This document shows positions 22,065 through 29,208 of a stretch of DNA of 64,000 bases, in pieces. A program made the translations under genes and the position numbers. The notes under the pieces were generated by a model that was given only the letters and a program-made list of their open reading frames with translations, had not been told where the DNA came from and made no database searches. Every line of letters starts with the position of its first letter. Position 1 is the stretch's first letter. Source of the DNA: Streptomyces spororaveus (GTDB taxonomy: Bacteria; Actinomycetota; Actinomycetes; Streptomycetales; Streptomycetaceae); contig NZ_BNED01000005.1 of assembly GCF_016755875.1 (NCBI RefSeq), positions 7,205,501-7,269,500 on the forward strand, read 5' to 3'.

Positions 22065-24338
22065 ATGTCTGAGACCTCCACGGGCGCGCCCGACGACGTG
22101 AACGCTCCGCTGCCCGAGCCGCGGTGGACCGTGCAGTGGGCCGACGGCCCCGTACCGGACGAGCGGCGGCTGCGCCCACTCATCGGCCACGGCGGCCCGG
22201 TGCGGTCGGTGGCCACGGCGGTCGTCGACGGCAGGCCGGTCGCGGTCTCGGGCGGCCGGGACAACACCGTGCGCGTCTGGGACCTCGCGACGGGTGAGCA
22301 GCTCCACGAGCCGGTCACCGGACGCACCGACCCGGTGTCCTCCATGACGGCCGAGGTGCTGTCCGTCGCCACGGCGGTCGCCGACGGCAGGCCCGTGGCC
22401 TTCAGCCTGCACGACGACGACTCGGTCCTGGTGTGGGACCTGGCCACCGGTCGCGCGGCCGGGGAGTTCGTCGCACTGGTGGAGAGCACCGTCCTGGACG
22501 GCCGCCGGGTCCTCCTCACCCTCGGGTCCGACCGGACCCTGTACGTGGGGGATCCGCTCACCGGCCGCAGGGTCGCCGCCCACCCCTCGGCGACCGGCAT
22601 CGCGCTGCTGGACGGCCGCCGCGTCGTCCTCACCGTCGACGACGTCGACGTGGAGCGGACGGTGCGCGTGCGGGACCTGGGCACCGGCGAGCAACTGGCC
22701 CGGTCACTGGAGGTGGTGCGGACCGTCGAAATCGACGGACGCGTGCTCGCCGTCACCGCCGGGGAGGCGGACCAGGAGGTGTGGGACCTGGCCACCGGCG
22801 AGCCGGTGGGGACCTCCCCGGCCGCCGCGGCCCTGTCGGGCGGCGTGGACCGGCCCGGCGTGACGACCGTGACGGTGGTGCACGGACGTGCGGTCGCCGT
22901 CGGCCTCGACGGTGAGGAGCCCCGCTTCATCGGGCCCCTGGCCCTCGACCGCCGGAACGGCGCCCTCGTACGGAGCCGGGCGCGGGAGACCGCGGTGCTG
23001 GACGGACGTACCGTCGCCCTCACAGCCGAGGCGGACGGGACCCTGCGCATCTGGGACGTGACGGACGACCGGCAGCGCGTGAACGGCATGCGGGTGATCG
23101 TCGCCGTCGGCGCGAGCGGCACGGCGCCGGCCCTCCGGCCCGGCCCGGAGCAGGACGGGGACCTCTGGCACCGGATCTCCGGCCGCGGGGACGGCCCTTC
23201 CGACGGCGGCGGCCCGGTCCTGCTCACCGCGGAGCGGGACGACACGGTGGTGGTACGGGACCGGGCCACCGGAAAGCCCGTGGGCCCGCCGCTGACCGGC
23301 CACACCGGCAAGGTCCTGGACGTGGCCACGGCCGTCGTCGGCGGGCGGCACGTGGCCGTCACGGCGAGCGCCGACCACACGCTCCGGACCTGGGACCTCA
23401 CCCACGTCCACGCGGACGCGCCTTCCCGCACCGGCCACACCGGAACGGTCTCGGCGATCACCACGGCCGTCCTCGACGGGGCCCCGGTGGTCGTCACGGC
23501 GGGCGCCGACCACACGCTGCGCGTCCGGGACCTGCGCACCGGCCGGCCGGCGGCGGCCCCCGTGACGGGCCTGGAGGGCGAGGTGACGGCCATGGTCGCC
23601 TCGGTGATGGACGGGCGGCCGGTGGTCGTGACCGCGGGCCCCGGTGACAGCCTGCACCTGCTGGATCCGGTGAGCGGGAAGCACCTCGGCGAGCCCGTCA
23701 CCAGCGACCACGGACGGGTGCTGGCCCTGGCCGGCGCGACCCTGGACGACCGGCCGGTCGTGGTTACGGCCGGCGCGGACCGCACCGCGGCGATCTGGGA
23801 CCTCGCCACCCGCCGCAGGGTCGGCGAGCCGCTCACCGGCCACACCAGCAGGGTGACCGCCGTCGCGACGGCGGAACTGGCGGGGCGGCCCGTCGCGGTC
23901 ACCGGCAGCTGGGACAAGACCGTACGGCTGTGGGACCTCGCCACCGGCCGGCAGATCGGCGCACCTCTGACCGGCCACACCGACTGGGTGACATCGGTGG
24001 CCACCACACTGGTCGACGGCAGGCCCGTCGCGGTCAGCAGGAGCCGGGACCAGACCGTCCGCCTGTGGGACCTGGCCACGATGCGGGAGACCGGCGAACC
24101 GCTGACCGGCCACACGGATCCGAACGGGCCCATGGTCGTCACCGTCGCGGGCGCCCGGCCGGTGGTGGCCATCGGCCAGGGCCAGGCCGTGCGGTTCCGG
24201 GACCTCGCCACGGGGCGGGAGGCGGGGAACGAGTACGCGCTGCCGCTCCCGGTGACCGCCCTCGGGGCCGCGCCGGACGGGCGGCTCGTGGTCGCCTGCG
24301 GCCCGGAGGTCACGGTGCTGTGCCCGGTGGCGGGTTGA
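22065..24338 (+). CDS. WD40-repeat protein, about 14 repeats
   Basis: A 757-residue protein made almost wholly of WD40-like units of 40-50 residues. I count 14 blade ends of the form VRxWDLATG: strong ones are NTVRVWDLATG, KTVRLWDLATG and QTVRLWDLATM, degenerate ones RTLYVGDPLTG, DSLHLLDPVSG and QAVRFRDLATG. This fits two seven-bladed propellers. Blades contain the unit V(A)DGRPVAVT and often LTGHT. No kinase, protease or membrane segment is fused, and no signal peptide is seen, so it is a cytoplasmic scaffold or sensor of unknown partner. It is transcribed divergently from lanA and the two could share regulation. Confidence 0.9.
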   Translation: MSETSTGAPDDVNAPLPEPRWTVQWADGPVPDERRLRPLIGHGGPVRSVATAVVDGRPVAVSGGRDNTVRVWDLATGEQLHEPVTGRTDPVSSMTAEVLSVATAVADGRPVAFSLHDDDSVLVWDLATGRAAGEFVALVESTVLDGRRVLLTLGSDRTLYVGDPLTGRRVAAHPSATGIALLDGRRVVLTVDDVDVERTVRVRDLGTGEQLARSLEVVRTVEIDGRVLAVTAGEADQEVWDLATGEPVGTSPAAAALSGGVDRPGVTTVTVVHGRAVAVGLDGEEPRFIGPLALDRRNGALVRSRARETAVLDGRTVALTAEADGTLRIWDVTDDRQRVNGMRVIVAVGASGTAPALRPGPEQDGDLWHRISGRGDGPSDGGGPVLLTAERDDTVVVRDRATGKPVGPPLTGHTGKVLDVATAVVGGRHVAVTASADHTLRTWDLTHVHADAPSRTGHTGTVSAITTAVLDGAPVVVTAGADHTLRVRDLRTGRPAAAPVTGLEGEVTAMVASVMDGRPVVVTAGPGDSLHLLDPVSGKHLGEPVTSDHGRVLALAGATLDDRPVVVTAGADRTAAIWDLATRRRVGEPLTGHTSRVTAVATAELAGRPVAVTGSWDKTVRLWDLATGRQIGAPLTGHTDWVTSVATTLVDGRPVAVSRSRDQTVRLWDLATMRETGEPLTGHTDPNGPMVVTVAGARPVVAIGQGQAVRFRDLATGREAGNEYALPLPVTALGAAPDGRLVVACGPEVTVLCPVAG

Positions 24339-24481
24339 CTCAAATGGACCGTACCCCTCCGGTAGGTCGGGATGATCTCAGGAGCAAGAGGCGGTGATCG
24401 ACCGCACGGGTGGGGGCGAGTGAACGGGCCTCCGGCGTACGGCGGTTCACCGATCCCCCCAGCACCGTGAGAGGCACCACG

Positions 24482-25156
24482 ATGACCACACACCGCGTCA
24501 GCCGTTACGCGGCCCGCGCGTTGACCCTGACGGTGGCGGCCTGCGCCGTCGCCGCGGCGACCACCCTTCCGGCCACGGCCGCCGACCAGCCGACCCGGCA
24601 GCAGCTCATGGCGGACTGCGCCTCGGGCGAAGGCAAGTGCACCTTCAACTCGCCCAGGCTCGGGGAGGCGTACCTGGGTGAGCTCCGGCAGGTGTCGAAC
24701 TCGCTGTTCAACTGCAGTACGTCCGACTCCACCCAGTCGATGACCTGGGACGACACGGTGGGCTCCACCGACTCGCTCGGCGTCTCCGTCACGGCCGGAG
24801 GCAAGATAGCGGGCATCGTGGACCTGAGCGTAACCGCGAGTTACAGCCATAGTTGGTCGAGCAGTCATTCGGAGAGCAGCTCGCTCAACATGACGGTGAA
24901 GCCGGGCGAGGTGGGCTGGATCTCGCGGGCCCAGGTGATGCAGAAGGTCTCCGGTACCTGGCAGACCCACTACGACAGCCCGAGGTGGAGCCACTACTAC
25001 TGGTTCTTCCAGGACACGATCACCAGCCCGGCCAAGAACGGCACGGACGGCAAGAGCAACGCGGTGGTGGTGAAGACCCGCAAGATGACGGCTGCGGAGA
25101 AGCGCTCCTGCAGCGCCGGGGGCCACCAGGGCCACACGTTCGTCGAGCCCCGCTGA
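24482..25156 (+). CDS. Secreted protein with aerolysin-like beta-hairpin region (hypothetical)
   Basis: A 224-residue protein with a clear Sec signal peptide (RYAARALTLTVAACAVAAAT, cleavage near ATAA-DQ). The mature part has four Cys residues. Its central region is rich in Ser/Thr in an alternating pattern: TDSLGVSVTAGGKIAGIVDL, then SVTASYSHSWSSSHSESSSL, then NMTVKPGEVGW. This pattern resembles the membrane-inserting hairpin of aerolysin/ETX-MTX2 beta-pore-forming proteins. The C-terminal part is aromatic-rich (SHYYWFFQD). I do not recognise the family with certainty. ATG at 24482 follows GAGAGG; an upstream in-frame start is possible but would bury the signal peptide. A strong hairpin follows the gene. 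Confidence 0.75.
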   Translation: MTTHRVSRYAARALTLTVAACAVAAATTLPATAADQPTRQQLMADCASGEGKCTFNSPRLGEAYLGELRQVSNSLFNCSTSDSTQSMTWDDTVGSTDSLGVSVTAGGKIAGIVDLSVTASYSHSWSSSHSESSSLNMTVKPGEVGWISRAQVMQKVSGTWQTHYDSPRWSHYYWFFQDTITSPAKNGTDGKSNAVVVKTRKMTAAEKRSCSAGGHQGHTFVEPR

Positions 25157-25172
25157 CCCACCACGGCCCCAC

Positions 25173-25207
25173 CCCGGCCCCGCCCCGCGACCCGGGGCGG
25201 GGCCGGG
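25173..25207 (+). terminator. Strong GC hairpin after the secreted protein gene
   Basis: CCCGGCCCCGCCCC, 7-nt loop, GGGGCGGGGCCGGG: a perfect 14-bp stem 16 nt after the stop codon. No T-run, as usual in Streptomyces. Confidence 0.8.
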
Positions 25208-25617
25208 CGCGCGACGGCGGGGTGGTCGAGGACGCGCGGGGGACCGTCCGGGAGCCGGTCGAGCGGGCGACCCGCCCCGGGCCGGCGTTCTCCAGGGTCG
25301 TGGCTGAGAGCGTTTCCCTCCCCGGGTTGTAGGCCTGTACGCCACCGTGCTCCCGGAACCGCTCGGTACGCGGCCACCGCAGCGTCGCGACGGCGCTTTT
25401 AGCCGGTGTTTATGAGGGTGTCAAGTCCCGAGATTCCGGAACATGACCCGGGTGTGGCCCCCGGGGCTTACTTGTGGTGCGGGCCTCACCGGAAACAGAA
25501 CGAGGCAGACGAAAGAAACGGAATACCTCCCGAGGATCCCTTCTCTCGCCGACATCACCGCACCGTCCCGGAAAACCGGGCACCTCAAATACACCTCTTG
25601 ATCTGTAGGAGAAAGTC
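25208..25617. other. 410-nt intergenic region with lower GC upstream of the glycine-rich genes
   Basis: No protein gene is supported here. A 71-codon open frame (25406-25621) has no ribosome site and no recognisable composition. From about 25385 the GC falls visibly and a small hairpin CCCGG-AAAA-CCGGG occurs at 25567-25580, just before the AGGAGAAAG site of the next gene. The region probably carries the promoter and 5' leader of the 25618 gene. Confidence 0.5.
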
Positions 25618-26220
25618 ATGAACCGCAAGATGCACACGAACAACGTTGTCCGCCCCAGCCGTCGCGGGTTCCGTATCGCCACTCTGGTCGCCGCGGCCGC
25701 TGTGGTCACAGGAGGAGTTGTGCTTCCCGCGTCCATGGCCTCGGCCGCTCCGGTGGCCTCCCACGTGGCTACTGCGCTCCCGAACGCCGGAGGCGCCGGA
25801 GGTGACGGTGGCAAGGGCGGTACCGGCGGTCTCGTCGGTGGCGCCGGTGGGTCCGGTGGCTCCGGTGGCGGCAGCGTCAAGGGCACCGGCGGCAAGGGCG
25901 GTAACGGCGGTGGCGGCGGCGACGGCTTCCTGCTCGGCGGCGCCGGTGGTGGCGGCGGCGGTGGCGGCGAAGGCCGGATCGGTGGCGCCGGTGGTAACGG
26001 CGGCGACGGCGGCTTCGGCGTCCTCCAGGGCGGCAACGCCGGTGGCGGCGGTGGCGGCGGCGACGGCTTCCTCAAGGGAGGCAAGGGCGGCAACGGCGGT
26101 AACGGCGGCTTCAGCTTCTTCAACGGAGGCAACGGCGGCAAGGCCGGAGACGGTGGCGTCGGCGGCCTGATCGGTGGCCTCGGTGGCGACGGCGGCGCCG
26201 GTGGCGGCAGCCTCTTCTGA
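25618..26220 (+). CDS. Secreted glycine-rich repeat protein 1
   Basis: A 200-residue protein: N-terminal signal peptide with basic start and hydrophobic FRIATLVAAAAVVTGGVVLP, cleavage near ASA-AP, then about 150 residues of GGX repeats (GGAGGDGGKGGTGGLVGGAG, GGKGGNGGGGGDGFLLGGAG, GGNGGNGGFSFFNGG). The aromatic and Leu residues recur about every 30 residues (DGFLLGG, DGFLKGG, GFSFFNGG). The mature chain has no Cys, which suggests an extended, cell-wall-associated or self-assembling chain rather than an enzyme. The pattern resembles PGRS sequences of mycobacteria, but no PE domain is present. ATG at 25618 has AGGAGAAAG 4-12 nt upstream. It is the first of three tandem glycine-rich secreted proteins. 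Confidence 0.85.
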   Translation: MNRKMHTNNVVRPSRRGFRIATLVAAAAVVTGGVVLPASMASAAPVASHVATALPNAGGAGGDGGKGGTGGLVGGAGGSGGSGGGSVKGTGGKGGNGGGGGDGFLLGGAGGGGGGGGEGRIGGAGGNGGDGGFGVLQGGNAGGGGGGGDGFLKGGKGGNGGNGGFSFFNGGNGGKAGDGGVGGLIGGLGGDGGAGGGSLF

Positions 26221-26253
26221 CCGCTCACCGCTCACCGCAGTACCCGGCTCAAC

Positions 26254-26281
26254 GGGGTGGAGGCCTTCGGGCCTCCACCCC
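26254..26281 (+). terminator. Hairpin with TTCG tetraloop after glycine-rich gene 1
   Basis: GGGGTGGAGGCC-TTCG-GGCCTCCACCCC: a perfect 12-bp stem with an extra-stable UUCG loop, 33 nt after the stop codon, followed by a C-rich tract. A likely terminator or mRNA-stabilising element. Confidence 0.85.
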
Positions 26282-26342
26282 CACCCCCCACCCCCTTTCT
26301 CATCCCCCTCATCGGTTTTGCGCCGAAACGGAGAAACCCCTC

Positions 26343-26816
26343 ATGTTCACGAAGTCCTGGCAGCGTCCGATCATCCTGGCCACGGCCTCTCTGGCCCTCG
26401 TCACCGGTACGGCGTGCGCCGCGCAGGCGTCGCAGACCCACACCCCCACGAACATCAGCGCCTCGGCCCCGGCCGACCAGCCCGAGCACTGCATCGGGTT
26501 CGGCGCAGGCGGCAAGGGCGGAGAGGGTGGCAAGGGCGGCCGGGGCGGTGAGCCCGGTCAGCCGGGCAAGCCCGGGCAGCCCGGCGGGACCGGCTGCTTC
26601 AAGTTCGACGACCTGCCCGACAAGTCGAAGTCGGATCTGACGGTGGTCGACAAGGTACGCATCGTGCTCATCGTGCTGGCGGCCGACGACCCGGACGAGA
26701 CCACGAAGAAGATCGCCGACAAGTACAAGATCACGGACGAGCAGATCGACTCCTGGAAGCAGAACTACGTCGACGGCGACTGGTTCGCCCTGATGGCGGA
26801 CGACATCGGTCAGTGA
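26343..26816 (+). CDS. Secreted collagen-like protein with C-terminal helical (HTH-like) domain
   Basis: A 157-residue protein with a signal peptide (RPIILATASLALVTGTACA) and a Gly-rich linker that turns into true Gly-X-Y triplets (GEPGQPGKPGQPGGTG, about residues 69-84), the collagen pattern. The C-terminal 70 residues are soluble and helical: DKVRIVLIVLAADDPDETTK, then KIADKYKITDEQIDSWKQNY. That spacing resembles the homeodomain-like HTH of transposase-type or DUF1153-like proteins (VLxxLxG...IAxxYGVSxxxIxxWxxxF). An HTH on a secreted protein would be odd; it may serve as a dimerising cap for the collagen-like stalk. ATG at 26343; no strong ribosome site. Confidence 0.78.
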   Translation: MFTKSWQRPIILATASLALVTGTACAAQASQTHTPTNISASAPADQPEHCIGFGAGGKGGEGGKGGRGGEPGQPGKPGQPGGTGCFKFDDLPDKSKSDLTVVDKVRIVLIVLAADDPDETTKKIADKYKITDEQIDSWKQNYVDGDWFALMADDIGQ

Positions 26817-26820
26817 GGCC

Positions 26821-26855
26821 CCGGCGCCCCGGCCCGCAGGAGGCCGGGGCGCCGG
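26821..26855 (+). terminator. Perfect 14-bp hairpin after the collagen-like gene
   Basis: CCGGCGCCCCGGCC, 7-nt loop, GGCCGGGGCGCCGG, starting 4 nt after the stop codon. Perfect stem, no T-run. Confidence 0.85.
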
Positions 26856-26897
26856 CGAAATCCCGGCGAAGCGAATTCCAGGCAAGGGAGAATTCTC

Positions 26898-27497
<600 letters not shown>

Positions 27498-27523
27498 CTC
27501 CGGCCGAGTGTCATGGACCGCAT

Positions 27524-27566
27524 CGCACACCGTGACCGTCCCTTCGGGGGCCGGTCACGGTGTGCG
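27524..27566 (+). terminator. Perfect 15-bp hairpin after glycine-rich gene 2
   Basis: CGCACACCGTGACCG, 13-nt loop, CGGTCACGGTGTGCG, 27 nt after the stop codon. The longest perfect stem seen in the window. Confidence 0.88.
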
Positions 27567-27689
27567 TTCCTGCGCGTGGACGCGTTCCGCGACGGGGCGC
27601 TCGGACGGGGCGCTCGATAGACTTCCAGGTATGGAACAGCGGCCCGCCGCTTCCGGCGGCGTCACACGGCCGGGTGAGGTGGGCGCCCG

Positions 27690-28706
27690 ATGAGCGAGGT
27701 TTCGAACCTCAGCGTGTACGCGGGCCGCGCCTCGGGCCTCATCGGTAAGCAGATCGCCGGCTACCGCGTCGAGCGCATGATCGGCCGCGGTGGCATGGCC
27801 GTCGTCTACTGCGCCAAGGACCTGCGCCTCGACCGTACGGTCGCGCTCAAGCTGATCGCCCCCGAGCGTGCCCGCGACGAGACCTTCCGGCGCCGCTTCA
27901 CGCACGAGTCGCGGGTGGCCGCATCGATCGACCACCCGCACATCGTGCCCATCTTCGAAGCCGGCGAGACCGACGGCGTCCTCTACATCGCCATGCGCTA
28001 CGTCTCCGGCCTGGACCTGCGCGCGCTCCTGGACCGCGAAGGCCCGCTGCCCGTCGCGACCGCCCTGCGCATCGCCGCCCAGGTGGCATCGGCGCTCGAC
28101 GCGGCCCATGACCACGACCTCGTGCACCGGGACGTCAAGCCCGGCAACATCCTGGTCGCCGCGGGAACCGACAGCGACCACCCCGAGCACATCTACCTCA
28201 CGGACTTCGGGCTGACGAAGAAGGCGCTCGCGCTCACCGGGTTCACCACGGACGGGGAGTTCGTCGGCACGCTCGACTACATGGCCCCGGAACAGATCTC
28301 CGGCAGGCCGGTGGACGGCAGGTGCGACCTCTACAGCCTGGCGTGCGTCGTCTACGAGACCCTCGCCGGCGGGCCGCCCTTCCAGCGCGAGGAGGACGCG
28401 GCGCTGCTGTGGGCGCACCAGTACGACCCCCCGCCCCCACTGACGGAACGGCGGCCGGGAATCGCTCCCGCCGCCGCCGATGTCATGACCAAGGCCCTCT
28501 CGAAGGTCCCCGAGGACCGCTACGGGTCCTGCCTCGAGTTCGTGGCCGCACTGCGCCTCGCCACTGGAGGCGGCATCGGCGGTTACGCCGGTCCGCCGTC
28601 GCGGGAGGATGCCCGTTCCCCCGTCGTCCCGGGGGACTCCGCGCCCCCGCGGGAGCCCCCGGTCTGGGCCCGGCCGGTCTTCTACGGCCTGCCCGGCGGC
28701 CCGTAG
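27690..28706 (+). CDS. Soluble Ser/Thr protein kinase (Hanks type)
   Basis: A 338-residue eukaryotic-type kinase. All core motifs are present: Gly loop IGRGGMAVVY (about residue 31), Lys in VALKLIA, HRDVKPGNILV catalytic loop, DFGL, and GTLDYMAPEQ. Unlike PknB-type receptors it has no transmembrane helix and no PASTA or other sensor domain, only a 50-residue Pro-rich tail after the kinase fold. ATG at 27690 overlaps a small GTGGG leader. It stands between the secreted glycine-rich proteins and a SpoIIE-type regulator; substrates are unknown. Confidence 0.93.
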   Translation: MSEVSNLSVYAGRASGLIGKQIAGYRVERMIGRGGMAVVYCAKDLRLDRTVALKLIAPERARDETFRRRFTHESRVAASIDHPHIVPIFEAGETDGVLYIAMRYVSGLDLRALLDREGPLPVATALRIAAQVASALDAAHDHDLVHRDVKPGNILVAAGTDSDHPEHIYLTDFGLTKKALALTGFTTDGEFVGTLDYMAPEQISGRPVDGRCDLYSLACVVYETLAGGPPFQREEDAALLWAHQYDPPPPLTERRPGIAPAAADVMTKALSKVPEDRYGSCLEFVAALRLATGGGIGGYAGPPSREDARSPVVPGDSAPPREPPVWARPVFYGLPGGP

Positions 28707-28745
28707 GCCGCCACCCCCGCCACCCCCGGCGGCCCGCAGGCCGCC
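28695..28745. terminator. Pair of near-identical hairpins between convergent genes
   Basis: GGCGGCC-CGTA-GGCCGCC at 28695-28712 and GGCGGCC-CGCA-GGCCGCC at 28728-28745, two 18-nt hairpins differing by one loop base. The kinase stop codon TAG lies in the loop of the first. They sit in the 75-nt gap between the convergent kinase and LuxR genes and probably form a bidirectional terminator. Confidence 0.65.
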
Positions 28746-28781
28746 ACGCCCGTCAGGGGCGCTTCCGTTCTCCCGTGAACG

Positions 28782-29018
28782 TCACAGCCCCATGGAGATG
28801 GCCAGACGGGTCATCTCGGCGGTGGTGCTGATGTTCAGCTTGGCGCGGATGCGGCGCAGGTAGGCGTCGACCGTGTGCTTGGAGAGCCCCATCTGGCGAG
28901 CCGTCTGCAGGTAGGTGCAGCCTGCGGCGATGTGGCGCAGCGCCTCCTGCTCGCGCGGGGCGAGGATGGGGGCGGTGGCGGTGGCTTCGGTCTGCGGGGC
29001 GACGAGGGTGAGGCTCAT
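28782..29018 (-). CDS. Stand-alone LuxR-type HTH protein
   Basis: A 78-residue protein consisting essentially of one LuxR/GerE DNA-binding domain (LAPREQEALRHIAAGCTYLQ, then TARQMGLSKHTVDAYLRRIR) with no receiver or ligand domain. The ATG at 29018 is preceded by GGAGGAAATC, an ideal site; a GTG at 29057 would add 13 residues. Small orphan proteins of this type act as regulators in Streptomyces, sometimes controlled by partner proteins. It lies 190 nt downstream of the SpoIIE-type regulator on the same strand. Confidence 0.85.
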   Translation of the reverse strand: MSLTLVAPQTEATATAPILAPREQEALRHIAAGCTYLQTARQMGLSKHTVDAYLRRIRAKLNISTTAEMTRLAISMGL

Positions 29019-29208
29019 GATTTCCTCCGACGGATCGGCCTGGTCATCACTGCTCACGTCCTCGGAAGCAGGGGACTTATTACCTGAATGTCGGTGTTTG
29101 TCCCTGATAAAGAGCTTGTCGGTGGGACTTCATGGAGCTGTCCGTCGACTGTCACAGGCACGTCACAGGGAACATTTCCGTGCATACCGCCCAGCCCTGT
29201 ACGCGTCC

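Noticed and set aside
25406..25621. 71-codon frame before the first glycine-rich gene
   Set aside because: No Shine-Dalgarno sequence, no family, unusual composition; better explained as promoter/leader region.
25618..26220. PE_PGRS-type mycobacterial protein
   Set aside because: The Gly-Gly-X repeats are similar, but there is no PE domain and a normal Sec signal peptide is present instead.
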